From: Nitrosomonas sp. UBA6494
GTDB taxonomy: Bacteria; Pseudomonadota; Gammaproteobacteria; Burkholderiales; Nitrosomonadaceae
Assembly: GCA_002435335.1 (NCBI GenBank)
Contig: DJMI01000089.1
Location: 1 to 26,812 of the forward strand
DNA length: 26,812 bases
Direction: 5' to 3'
Shown here: piece after piece, positions 14,970 through 22,954 of the stretch
Position numbering within the stretch: the stretch's first letter is position 1
Layout: the number at the start of each line of letters is the position of its first letter
Notes under the pieces: model-generated
What the model saw: the letters and a program-made list of their open reading frames with translations, nothing else
Database searches by the model: none
Told to the model about the DNA's origin: nothing
Program-made: the position numbers and the translations under genes

Positions 14970-15532
14970 TCGAAAATAGGAAAAGCGGTATTGATTTTTC
15001 CTGCAATCGGCGGTGCAAATGCTATGGTAAAGCGCGTGCCGTTAAAACTGCAATATTGTCCGGATGAAAGAGAGTCATCGGCTGGCCCATTGTGTCCGCA
15101 TTGCGCCCAGTTGGGTGAGCCGGATGGGCATTGCAATTTGCCATGTGTTGCTGCAAAAGCGATCGATTGTACGATTTGCGCCGCAGTACACTGATCAGGA
15201 AACATCGAAGAGAATTTTTCCTGTTGAGGATGATTTTTGTATGTCCAGCGTATAGTGTAAATTCCAGCAGCGTTGGGTTTGGTTTGCAGTTTCAAATGTG
15301 TGATTGGTGCTGGAGTATCACCACCGGGCCGGGCATGAAAACCTTTGGGACGATTGTTGTGCCATTCACCGCAAAACACATGCTGCTGGTTGAGCTGTAG
15401 TTGGTCGTTAAGCTCAACCCACTTAGGCAATGCAGCACAATCCACTTGCGCCAATACCGGCCACGGCGCACTGAGTGCAATACCAATCAAAAATCGCCAC
15501 AGCCACCAAGTTGATAGATTTTTCATGCTCAT
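14966..15532 (-). CDS. Exported EndoU-domain nuclease, likely toxin
   Basis: Residues 1-29 form a Sec signal peptide: Lys4, a hydrophobic core (WWLWRFLIGIALSAPWPV) and a cleavage site after VLA. The mature 160 residues resemble the bacterial EndoU fold known from contact-dependent toxins: HVFCGEWHNNRPKGFHARPG with candidate catalytic His51 and His66, the strand ITHLKL, then KFSSMFPDQCTAAQIVQSIA, in which Lys106, Ser108-Ser109 and Phe-Pro match the family K-x-S-T-x-FP signature. Six cysteines in the mature part (32, 54, 115, 135, 145, 161) suggest three disulfides, fitting an extracytoplasmic protein. EndoU proteins cut RNA, often tRNA. Here the domain stands alone rather than at the tip of a large toxin, with a coupled small partner gene. 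Confidence 0.75.
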   Translation of the reverse strand: MSMKNLSTWWLWRFLIGIALSAPWPVLAQVDCAALPKWVELNDQLQLNQQHVFCGEWHNNRPKGFHARPGGDTPAPITHLKLQTKPNAAGIYTIRWTYKNHPQQEKFSSMFPDQCTAAQIVQSIAFAATHGKLQCPSGSPNWAQCGHNGPADDSLSSGQYCSFNGTRFTIAFAPPIAGKINTAFPIFE

Positions 15533-15611
15533 TCTTTTCTAAAGATTAAAGCGCCGAAGGTGCGTTATCAGCTAAAATTTGCGTTTTATTTCTGTTGCAT
15601 TATCGAAGTTC

Positions 15612-16943
15612 ATGCCATCATCCAAATCATCCGAACGAAAAGTCGGCTTCATTTCCCTGGGTTGCCCCAAGGCATTGGTCGATTCCGAGCAAATTCTGAC
15701 ACAGTTGCGCGCCGAAGGCTACGCCATCTCGCCGTCTTACGAAGACGCCGATCTGGTGGTGGTCAATACCTGCGGGTTTATCGACAGCGCGGTGGAGGAA
15801 TCGCTCGATGCCATCGGCGAAGCGTTGGCGGAAAACGGTAAAGTGATCGTAACGGGGTGTTTGGGCGCCAAAGAAGACGGCGAAGTGGTCAAACGTGCGC
15901 ACCCGCAAGTACTCTCGGTGACCGGGCCGCATGCACTACCGGAAGTAATGGCGGCGATTCATCAGCATTTACCGCAACCGCACGATCCGTTCACCAGTCT
16001 GATTCCACCGCAAGGTATCCGCTTAACGCCTCGGCACTATGCCTATGTCAAGATTTCCGAAGGCTGCAATCATCGCTGCACTTTTTGCATCATTCCGTCG
16101 ATGCGCGGCGATCTGGTCAGCCGGCCGATACATGAGGTGATGCAGGAAGCCGAACATTTGGTTAACGCCGGTGTGAAGGAATTGCTGATCATTTCGCAAG
16201 ATACCAGTGCCTACGGCGTCGATGTGAAATACCGTACCGGTTTCTGGCATGGCCGTCCGGTTAAAACCCGCTTGACCGAATTGGCAAATGCGTTGGGATC
16301 GCTAGGTGTGTGGGTGCGACTGCACTATGTTTATCCGTATCCGCATGTCGATGAAGTGATTCCTCTGATGGCTGAAGGCAAAATCCTGCCCTACCTGGAT
16401 GTGCCGTTTCAGCACGCCAACCCGCGCATCCTCAAAGCAATGAAGCGCCCTGCCAACACGGAAAACAATTTGGCACGCATCCGTCGCTGGCGTGAAATTT
16501 GTCCTGAACTGACGCTACGCAGTACCTTCATCGTCGGCTTTCCCGGAGAAACGGAATCGGAATTCGAGGAATTACTCGATTTCCTGCAGGAAGCACAACT
16601 CGATCGCGTTGGCTGTTTTGCGTACTCGCCGGTAGAAGGCGCTGCCGCCAATCAACTACCCGATGCGGTACCGGAGGAAGTCAAAGAAGAGCGCCGTGCA
16701 CGCTTTATGCAACTGCAGCAAGAAATCAGCCATCAGCGTTTGGCGCAGAAAATCGGCAGCCGCATTACCGTGATGGTCGACGAGATTGATGATGGGCAAG
16801 TCATCGCTCGCAGCAGCGCCGATGCACCGGAAATTGATGGATTAGTGTACGTCGAAGGTGCTCAAAATGCGCAACCGGGCGATTTCATCACCGTGGAAAT
16901 TACCGCTGCGGATGTGCATGATTTGTTTGCATCAGCCTTATAA
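15612..16943 (+). CDS. rimO: Ribosomal protein S12 methylthiotransferase
   Basis: RimO is a radical-SAM enzyme that adds a methylthio group to an aspartate of ribosomal protein S12. Starting at ATG 15612 gives 443 residues, close to the E. coli protein; an in-frame TTG at 15579 would add 11 residues with no support. The N-terminal domain has the three cysteines for the auxiliary cluster (Cys18 in SLGCPKALVDSE, Cys54 in VNTCGFID, Cys83 in TGCLGA). The radical-SAM motif is C152-HRT-like spacing in GCNHRCTFCIIPS (Cys152, 156, 159). A C-terminal TRAM domain ends the protein. SLGCPKALVDSE distinguishes RimO from the tRNA enzyme MiaB. It converges with the next gene with a 19-base gap. Confidence 0.96.
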   Translation: MPSSKSSERKVGFISLGCPKALVDSEQILTQLRAEGYAISPSYEDADLVVVNTCGFIDSAVEESLDAIGEALAENGKVIVTGCLGAKEDGEVVKRAHPQVLSVTGPHALPEVMAAIHQHLPQPHDPFTSLIPPQGIRLTPRHYAYVKISEGCNHRCTFCIIPSMRGDLVSRPIHEVMQEAEHLVNAGVKELLIISQDTSAYGVDVKYRTGFWHGRPVKTRLTELANALGSLGVWVRLHYVYPYPHVDEVIPLMAEGKILPYLDVPFQHANPRILKAMKRPANTENNLARIRRWREICPELTLRSTFIVGFPGETESEFEELLDFLQEAQLDRVGCFAYSPVEGAAANQLPDAVPEEVKEERRARFMQLQQEISHQRLAQKIGSRITVMVDEIDDGQVIARSSADAPEIDGLVYVEGAQNAQPGDFITVEITAADVHDLFASAL

Positions 16944-16962
16944 CCAACTGATCAGAAAAGTT

Positions 16963-17367
16963 TCAGAACAAGGCATTGATCCCAGCCTGCGCAATCTGTG
17001 CATCTTCAAACGAACGTACGCCACTGACACCGATGGCACCGACGAATTGATTTCCGACGGTGATCGGCAAACCGCCTTCGATAGGCAGCGTTCCGGGTAG
17101 ATTCAAATAGCGCAATCGTCCTTCCGAAATATGTTCTTCCCAGATTTTGGTCGGGCGACGGAAGGCGATGGCGGCACGGGCTTTTTCGATGGAGACGTTG
17201 ACGCTGCCGTATTGCGTGTCGTCCAGGCGCTGTAAATAAAGCAGATGGCCACCGTCGTCGACGATGGCGATGACGACCGGCCAGTTGTTGCGCTTGGCTT
17301 CTGCTTCCGCGCCTGCCGCGATTTTCTTGGCATCTTCGAGAGTGAGAGTGATTTTATTCGTTGTCAT
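16963..17367 (-). CDS. GlcG/HbpS-family protein
   Basis: A 134-residue single-domain protein of the GlcG/HbpS (DUF336) type. The family pattern is clear: LTLEDAKKIAAGAEAEAKRN, PVVIAIVDDGGHLLYLQRLD, SIEKARAAIAFRRPTKIWEE, and the C-terminal IEGGLPITV...GAIGVSG. Members of this family bind haem or cobalamin or accompany glycolate and diol metabolism, but many have no defined role, so no specific function is assigned. I chose the ATG at 17367; a TTG three codons upstream is also in frame, and neither has a strong ribosome site. It follows cysE on the same strand after 64 bases and may be co-transcribed. Confidence 0.85.
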   Translation of the reverse strand: MTTNKITLTLEDAKKIAAGAEAEAKRNNWPVVIAIVDDGGHLLYLQRLDDTQYGSVNVSIEKARAAIAFRRPTKIWEEHISEGRLRYLNLPGTLPIEGGLPITVGNQFVGAIGVSGVRSFEDAQIAQAGINALF

Positions 17368-17431
17368 GGGATTCAACCGGAAGACGAGGAATTGATAGGA
17401 AACATCCAGTGCATGTGCGGCTTTCGGATAG

Positions 17432-18355
17432 TTACTGCGGCGATTGCGCTTGCGAGATGTTGCTGCCGGGCGGTACGCTGTGCGTGAGCCAGACGTTGCC
17501 GCCGATGGTCGAGCCGCGGCCGATGGTGATACGGCCTAGAATCGTCGCACCGGCGTAGATCACCACATCGTCTTCCACGATCGGGTGGCGCAGGTTGCCT
17601 TTGATCAGCGCGCCGTTCTCGTCGACGGGAAAGCGTTTCGCGCCCAGTGTCACCGCCTGATACAAACGAACGTTCTGGCCGATGATGGCGGTTTCGCCGA
17701 TCACCACGCCAGTGCCGTGGTCGATAAAGAAACTGCCGCCGATTTGCGCACCGGGGTGAATTTCGATACCGGTAGCCGAGTGCGCGATCTCGGAAATCAT
17801 GCGCGCGATCAGCGGTACGCCCAGTCCGTGCAGCACGTGCGCCAAGCGGTAGAGCATGATCGCCCGGATGCCGGGATAGCAAACCAGCACTTCGTCGATG
17901 TTGCGCGCTGCCGGATCGCCTTCGTACGCGGCCTTGATGTCTGATTCGAGCAGGCGCCGGATTTGCGGCAATTGTTTGGCGAATGCTTGCGTAATCGCGA
18001 CCGATTTGACGCGGTCTTCGTCGTCAAGCACTTCCAGTCCGGAGTTGTAATGCAATTCGTGCTGGATTTGCACCATCAATTCGCGCAACGTCATATTCAA
18101 GGTATGGCCGACATAATGGTCGACACCTTCGTCGGCGAGTTCCGAAGAGCCGAGCCGGTTCGGGAACATCGCTGCGCTTAAGCCTTCTGCAACGTCCGCC
18201 AGAATCCGGCGCGACGGCAAGCGCGGCGGCCGATCATGACGATTGCGACTTTCCAGCGACGCCAGCCTTAGCGCGCGCAGTTCGGCAACGATGCTGTCCA
18301 CGTCCAGATAGGTGCTGCGCAACAGCAAGTCGCGCGTATTCTTGTTATCGTTCAC
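17432..18355 (-). CDS. cysE: Serine O-acetyltransferase
   Basis: Makes O-acetylserine, the substrate for cysteine synthase. The 307-residue protein has a long helical N-terminal part (about 1-190) of the EpsC-like type, then the left-handed beta-helix with hexapeptide repeats: GIEIHPGAQIGGSFFIDHGT with the catalytic His, GVVIGETAIIGQNVRLYQAV, and DVVIYAGATILGRITIG. The C-terminal tail NVWLTHSVPPGSNIS is typical, though the isoleucine-ended tail that docks in cysteine synthase is not evident. Overlap of four bases with cysK (ATGA) shows that the two enzymes of the pathway are translationally coupled. High GC content compared with neighbours. Confidence 0.95.
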   Translation of the reverse strand: MNDNKNTRDLLLRSTYLDVDSIVAELRALRLASLESRNRHDRPPRLPSRRILADVAEGLSAAMFPNRLGSSELADEGVDHYVGHTLNMTLRELMVQIQHELHYNSGLEVLDDEDRVKSVAITQAFAKQLPQIRRLLESDIKAAYEGDPAARNIDEVLVCYPGIRAIMLYRLAHVLHGLGVPLIARMISEIAHSATGIEIHPGAQIGGSFFIDHGTGVVIGETAIIGQNVRLYQAVTLGAKRFPVDENGALIKGNLRHPIVEDDVVIYAGATILGRITIGRGSTIGGNVWLTHSVPPGSNISQAQSPQ

Positions 18356-19332
18356 GTTGTTGCCAAACCTTGTGCGTCAAATAAACCTTCGAACAGAATG
18401 CTGCTGAGATAGCGTTCCGCCGAGTCCGGTAAAATCACTACGATAGTCTTGCCCGCATTCTGCGGTTGTTTTGCGTGACGAACCGCGGCAGCCACCGCAG
18501 CGCCGCACGAAATACCGGCCAGGATGCCTTCCTCGCGTGCCAGGCGGCGAGCGTACATAATGGCGTCTTCGTTGCTGACTTGTTCGATCTCATCCACCAG
18601 CGACAGATCCAAATTGTCCGGCACGAACCCTGCGCCGATGCCCTGAATCTTATGTGGTCCCGGAGTCAACGTTTCGCCGGCGCGTTTTTGCGTCAGCACC
18701 GGGCTGGCGGAAGGTTCAACTGCCACCGTGGTGATGGCTTTACCCTTGGTTTGCTTGAGGTAACGGGAAACGCCAGTTATGGTGCCGCCGGTGCCAACAC
18801 CCGCGACGAAAATATCGACAGCGCCGTCGGTATCGTCCCAGATTTCCGGGCCAGTGGTTTTTTCGTGAATCGCAGGATTGGCGGGATTCTTGAACTGTTG
18901 CAGCAACACATAATGCCCCGGATCTGAAGCGACGATTTCGTCCGCCTTGGCGATTGCGCCACTCATGCCGCGCGCGCCTTCCGTCAGCACCAGCTTGGCA
19001 CCCAATGCCACCAGCAATTTACGCCGCTCCATACTCATCGTTTCCGGCATTGTCAGCGTCAGCGGAATACCGCGCGCAGCCGCAACAAACGCCAGCGCGA
19101 TACCGGTATTGCCGCTGGTCGGTTCGACGATTTCCTTGCCGGAACCCAGTAAACCATCGCGTTCGGCGGCGTCGATCATCGCGGCGCCGATGCGGCATTT
19201 CACCGAATAAGCCGGATTACGTCCTTCGATTTTCCCCAGCACCAGCGCTTGTGCGCCGTCGGTGACCCGGTTCAGGCGCACCAATGGCGTGCGCCCGATC
19301 GATAACGAATTATTCTCAAACCAATGTGCCAT
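18352..19332 (-). CDS. cysK: Cysteine synthase A
   Basis: PLP enzyme that makes cysteine from O-acetylserine and sulfide. Key features in 326 residues: RTPLVRLNRV, the PLP lysine in NPAYSVKCRIG (about residue 45), the substrate loop EPTSGNTGIALA, the phosphate-binding glycine loop VAGVGTGGTITG, and GISCGAAVAAA near the C-terminus. NPAYSVKCRIG and the ILFEGLF end resemble CysK rather than CysM. AAGGA lies 8 bases before the ATG. First gene of cysK-cysE; a TATAGT -10-like hexamer is present about 40 bases upstream on this strand, without a convincing -35. Confidence 0.95.
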   Translation of the reverse strand: MAHWFENNSLSIGRTPLVRLNRVTDGAQALVLGKIEGRNPAYSVKCRIGAAMIDAAERDGLLGSGKEIVEPTSGNTGIALAFVAAARGIPLTLTMPETMSMERRKLLVALGAKLVLTEGARGMSGAIAKADEIVASDPGHYVLLQQFKNPANPAIHEKTTGPEIWDDTDGAVDIFVAGVGTGGTITGVSRYLKQTKGKAITTVAVEPSASPVLTQKRAGETLTPGPHKIQGIGAGFVPDNLDLSLVDEIEQVSNEDAIMYARRLAREEGILAGISCGAAVAAAVRHAKQPQNAGKTIVVILPDSAERYLSSILFEGLFDAQGLATT

Positions 19333-19461
19333 GAATTGTTCCTTTTGTTTTTCAGTATGGAGTTAATGTTTCGACTATAGCGTATTCATCCGTATGCCGG
19401 AAGCGGTTGCAAGCAAAAATTCAATGATCCGAAATTCTTTTGCCGCCAAATCTCATTGATT

Positions 19462-19491
19462 TTGCCAAGATCAACCGGCGTACCCTATAAT
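19462..19491 (+). promoter_or_regulatory. Sigma-70-type promoter of the lipid cluster
   Basis: TTGCCA (19462-19467) and a consensus TATAAT (19486-19491) are separated by 18 bases. The start would be near 19498, giving a leader of about 57 bases before the ATG at 19555. This placement rules out the in-frame TTG at 19456 as translation start of the next gene. The remaining intergenic sequence back to cysK shows no other clear signal. Confidence 0.65.
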
Positions 19492-19554
19492 CCAATCCTA
19501 TTGTCGAATCAATCGCTGGTTATCTATTCAAGCCAATTACCACATCCACTACAC

Positions 19555-20787
19555 ATGTCGACTACAACTTATATTCATATTTTCGGTGATAGCGAAATAA
19601 CCATTTGGGGATTGACCGGGCGCGAGCGTTTGCACCGCATGCTGCAAGGCAAGGAAGCCATCGCATTTGCCGACGACGTCGAGAAAATTCCCGTCAGTGC
19701 GGATGCGGTATTTCTCAATGCCAATTTTCTGTTCGATGCGCGCGTGTTGTCCGCTCTGCTGGGTTTAGACAAAAAGGTTGCGCTCTATAGCGACGATGGT
19801 TGTCCTGCCGCGGTCCGCACTGATGGCAGCTATGCGCCGCAGTTGTTGCGTAATTTGAACAGTAACCAGGATCAGAATTATAAATTCGCCATGCTAACGC
19901 TCCCACGTATCGGTTTGAGCGATTTGAAAATCGACGTGCAACAAAATCTTAAAAAAAAGGATCCGCCCTATATTCTGCCGGTGAGTGAGCAAAATAAGCG
20001 GTTGCTGGAACAAGAATTGTTTGACGGTTCATACAAAGGTGTGACCGATTTCGTCACCAAGTGGGTTTGGCCGGTACCGGCTTTTTGGGCAACGCAATAT
20101 TGCGTGCGGCAAGGCTGGCAACCAAACCATGTTACGTATTTGAGTATCGTGCTTGCTGTCCTGGCCGGTTTGGCGTTCTGGGCCGGCTGGTTTGCCATCG
20201 GTTTGCTGATGGGTTGGTTCATGACCTTTTTGGATACCGTCGACGGCAAACTGGCGCGCGTGACGGTGACATCAAGCCGCATCGGCGATGTATTGGATCA
20301 CGGCTTGGATATTGTGCATCCGCCACTGTGGTACATTGCCTGGGGCGCCGGATTGATCGGTACGCAATTTGAAATACCGGCGCTGTGGTTTTTCATGACA
20401 TTGATGATGATCGGCTACGTCGGCGGGCGTTTTTGCGAAGGCGCATTCCAATTCTCGCTGGCTTCGTTCGATATGTTCATTTGGCGTAAATTGGATTCGT
20501 TCAATCGACTGATCACCGCACGGCGCAATCCGAACATGCTGTTTCTGACTTATGGCTGGTTGATCGGACGACCGGATTTAGGACTATATATGGTTGTATT
20601 CTGGCATTTAATCTCGACCGGAATTCTTGGATGGCGAATTTTATTGGCTTGGCGCATCAAGCAGGCAGGAGGCACCTTGACATCCTGGCTGCAAGATATC
20701 GATCCGGCACGGGATCGAGACATCCTTGCCGTCAGAATTTTTACACGTGCGCCAATCGATTTGAGAAAGCCTTTTCCATTGGCATAA
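19555..20787 (+). CDS. CDP-alcohol phosphatidyltransferase with N-terminal nucleotidyltransferase-like domain
   Basis: The C-terminal half is an integral membrane enzyme with the complete CDP-alcohol phosphotransferase motif at residues 227-252: Asp227, Asp230-Gly231, Ala234-Arg235, Gly244, Asp248 and Asp252. Around it are five or six hydrophobic helices. Such enzymes join a CDP-activated lipid or alcohol to an acceptor. Residues 5-150 form a soluble domain with IFGDSEITIWGLTGRERLHR and VFLNANFLFDARVLSAL, which resembles degenerate sugar-nucleotidyltransferase domains found on some CDP-alcohol transferases, without the usual G-x-G-x-R nucleotide loop. Product not predictable. Start at ATG 19555 lies downstream of a strong promoter; no clear ribosome site. 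Originally about 20 bases from the next gene, now separated by a mobile element. Confidence 0.85.
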   Translation: MSTTTYIHIFGDSEITIWGLTGRERLHRMLQGKEAIAFADDVEKIPVSADAVFLNANFLFDARVLSALLGLDKKVALYSDDGCPAAVRTDGSYAPQLLRNLNSNQDQNYKFAMLTLPRIGLSDLKIDVQQNLKKKDPPYILPVSEQNKRLLEQELFDGSYKGVTDFVTKWVWPVPAFWATQYCVRQGWQPNHVTYLSIVLAVLAGLAFWAGWFAIGLLMGWFMTFLDTVDGKLARVTVTSSRIGDVLDHGLDIVHPPLWYIAWGAGLIGTQFEIPALWFFMTLMMIGYVGGRFCEGAFQFSLASFDMFIWRKLDSFNRLITARRNPNMLFLTYGWLIGRPDLGLYMVVFWHLISTGILGWRILLAWRIKQAGGTLTSWLQDIDPARDRDILAVRIFTRAPIDLRKPFPLA

Positions 20788-20807
20788 ACCTTTCTCTCAT
20801 CCTTAAT

Positions 20808-20948
20808 GGGCATCCCTAAAAATTCATATTTTGTCACAATACTTCGTTGTTAACAAAAAATATTTCCTTACATATCAATTATATGCTGCGTCAATATTTT
20901 TTATTCTCGCCTCGTCTTGTTTAAAACTCTGAATTTTTAGAGATGCCC
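20808..20948. mobile_element. MITE-like element, copy 2 (141 bp, TAAT target duplication)
   Basis: Second copy of the element at 3342-3482, same length and orientation. The ends GGGCATC and GATGCCC are exact inverted repeats, the outer 19 bases matching with one mismatch. It is flanked by TAAT at 20804-20807 and 20949-20952. The right TAAT contains the first two bases of the start codon of the diacylglycerol-kinase gene, so the element landed exactly at that start. No reading frame of transposase type is present. Confidence 0.87.
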
Positions 20949-20950
20949 TA

Positions 20951-21955
20951 ATGACATTACAAATCAGGATTACCCGGTTGCAAGCCGGAACAGCCAAAAT
21001 CGGCTGTCTGTTCAATCCGTTGGGTGGTCAAGTGCGAAAGCGCAAGGCAGTCATCCGGCAAGCGCTGGAAGAGATACCCGGCATGCTGATTTGCGAAGCC
21101 AGTGATACGATCAGCTTCAAAACAGCGATCGAGCGCTTGATCCGGGAAGATATCGATTTGCTGGTAATCGTCGCAGGTGATGGTACAACGCACGCTATTC
21201 TCGGTCATTTGTTCACTTTGCTGGTACCGCAAGCTTGGCCACTGGTCATGGTCGTACCAGGCGGCACCACCAACATGACGCCGTTGGATCTCGGTATGAA
21301 GGGAAAGCCAGAGCAGATTATTCGGCGTTTACGCGATTATTTGCGTAAACCATCCGATCCCAAGTCGGTGCAGCGTCCGGCGTTGTGTATCGAGCAGAAT
21401 GGGATGTCGGCGCTTTACGGCATGTTTTTTGCCGTAGGTTTAGTTGCCAGGGGTGTCAAATTTTCCCGCAGTCCAGTTAAGCAAATCGGTATTACGGGTA
21501 GCATATTCACGGCTTTAATTATGCTGCGCTCGTTGTTCGGCATGATAAGCGGAATGATTTTGGGACGTCAGCAAAGCGAATGGGCGCCGGTGACGATGAC
21601 GATGACGGATGCGAGCGGACGAATCTATCAAGGCACTTATTTATTTGCGCAGGTCAGTGCGCTGGATTGTTTGTTGCTTAATATCCGTCCGTATTGGGGT
21701 AAGGAGTCGGCACCGCTGCATGTTACGTTGGTCGATCAGCAGTGCAAGCGGTTGTGGCGTTCACTTTGGCCGATGATTTCAGGCAATGGTCACGTACTGC
21801 AGGAAAAAGACGGTTATTTCAGTCATAATACCACTGGTTTAACCTTGCAAATGGATGACGAGTTTATCGTCGACGGTGAATTGTACCGTTGCAACGGCAC
21901 GCAAGGCCTCTTGCGAATAACGGCAACCGATCCGGTGCATTTCTTAGTGCTCTAG
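20951..21955 (+). CDS. Diacylglycerol-kinase-like lipid kinase
   Basis: A 334-residue protein with the catalytic fold of the DAGK/sphingosine kinase family. The N-terminal IGCLFNPLGG (residues 17-26) corresponds to the NPxSG nucleotide motif, IVAGDGTTHAILGHL (73-87) to the GGDGT loop (first Gly replaced by Ala), and VVPGGTTNMTPLDLG (101-115) to the PxGTxND region. The C-terminal half is a beta-rich domain ending with FIVDGELYRC, typical of YegS-like enzymes. It probably phosphorylates diacylglycerol to phosphatidate. The present ribosome site, AGAG about 8 bases before the ATG, lies within the adjacent mobile element; a TTG at 20978 behind AGGA is an alternative start. The next gene begins 4 bases after its stop. 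Confidence 0.82.
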   Translation: MTLQIRITRLQAGTAKIGCLFNPLGGQVRKRKAVIRQALEEIPGMLICEASDTISFKTAIERLIREDIDLLVIVAGDGTTHAILGHLFTLLVPQAWPLVMVVPGGTTNMTPLDLGMKGKPEQIIRRLRDYLRKPSDPKSVQRPALCIEQNGMSALYGMFFAVGLVARGVKFSRSPVKQIGITGSIFTALIMLRSLFGMISGMILGRQQSEWAPVTMTMTDASGRIYQGTYLFAQVSALDCLLLNIRPYWGKESAPLHVTLVDQQCKRLWRSLWPMISGNGHVLQEKDGYFSHNTTGLTLQMDDEFIVDGELYRCNGTQGLLRITATDPVHFLVL

Positions 21956-21959
21956 CCAG

Positions 21960-22934
21960 ATGAATGACATACGTTTAACACCTCCTGCACAATTGCCGGA
22001 GGAACTGATCAGTGAAGTTGCTACGGAGTGCGGTGAATCGGTGTCACCTGATTTTGTGCCATTGATCGAATCCTTGAAAACACGCTTCGGTGAATCGCTT
22101 GATGCGGTATTGTTGTACGGTTCTTGCCTGCATTCCGCATGCAGCCTCGATGAAGGGATTGTTGATCTATATGCCATCGTAGGCGATTACGGCACTGCGT
22201 ATCCCAAGCGTTACTTGGGATTGCTGAATGCATGGTTGCCGCCGAACGTTTTTTATATCGAAGTGATGCATCAAGGGAGGATATTGCGCGCCAAATACGC
22301 GGTGTTGTCACTGTCCGATTTCGAGCGTGGCGCCACAATCTGGTTTCACTCCTATATTTGGGCGCGGTTTGCACAACCATCGCGGTTGCTGTTTGTGCGC
22401 GATAGCTGCTCTCAGCAGCGCATCCATGAAGCAATTGCTTTATCGGTGATCACTTTCCTCAAATCCGGGGTGCCCGCACTTGAAGACGAGACGCTCAATG
22501 TCGAAGATATTTGGACGCGCTGCCTGATGCTCACCTACGCTGCCGAACTGCGTGCGGAAAAAGAGACGCGCGCGCGCCATTTGGCGCAAGCCAATTTAGC
22601 AGCATTTGTGCGATTGACTGAAGCTGCCTACCCGCTACTCACATCGGTTCTGGAAAAACAGGAAGCGGGATATTATCGGTGCTTGACTGATCCGATCAAA
22701 CGAAGGAAAGCACTTGGACGTTGGCGCTTGCGCCGCTGGCAGGGGCGTGTTTTATCGATTTTGCGGTTAGCAAAAGCCACACTGACTTTTAACAACAGTG
22801 TCGACTACGCTGCCTGGAAAATCGAACGGCACACTGGAGTGCGCGTCGAAGTCACACCGTTGCTGCGTCGCCACCCGATTCTGTGGGGTTTGAAAGTGGC
22901 TCGACAATTGTTGCGGCGAGGCGTATTACGTTGA
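21960..22934 (+). CDS. Tam41-like phosphatidate cytidylyltransferase (putative)
   Basis: A 324-residue soluble protein. Residues 48-76 contain DAVLLYGSCLHSA (nucleotidyltransferase Gly-Ser) followed by GIVDLYAIVGD with Asp69 and Asp76. Residues 109-145 read LRAKYAVLSLSDFERGA and a segment YIWARFAQPSRLLF. The same order (YGS, then hydrophobic-Asp-hydrophobic strand, then K-Y-G/A-V-S, then L-Y-x-A-G/R-R-x-x-K/Q-P) is seen in mitochondrial Tam41/Mmp37, which makes CDP-diacylglycerol from phosphatidate and CTP. A basic C-terminal part (about 240-324) could bind the membrane. Position directly behind a lipid kinase and downstream of a CDP-alcohol phosphatidyltransferase supports this. The match is from memory of motifs and not from alignment. 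Confidence 0.68.
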   Translation: MNDIRLTPPAQLPEELISEVATECGESVSPDFVPLIESLKTRFGESLDAVLLYGSCLHSACSLDEGIVDLYAIVGDYGTAYPKRYLGLLNAWLPPNVFYIEVMHQGRILRAKYAVLSLSDFERGATIWFHSYIWARFAQPSRLLFVRDSCSQQRIHEAIALSVITFLKSGVPALEDETLNVEDIWTRCLMLTYAAELRAEKETRARHLAQANLAAFVRLTEAAYPLLTSVLEKQEAGYYRCLTDPIKRRKALGRWRLRRWQGRVLSILRLAKATLTFNNSVDYAAWKIERHTGVRVEVTPLLRRHPILWGLKVARQLLRRGVLR

Positions 22935-22954
22935 TGAAATTACCCAAACTAAAT

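Noticed and set aside
17373..17882. Alternative frame of about 169 codons over cysE
   Set aside because: Low-complexity arginine-rich translation lying over the conserved hexapeptide-repeat region of CysE.
19456..19554. TTG-initiated extension of the CDP-alcohol transferase
   Set aside because: It would start upstream of a TTGCCA-TATAAT promoter, and the conserved sequence begins after the ATG at 19555.
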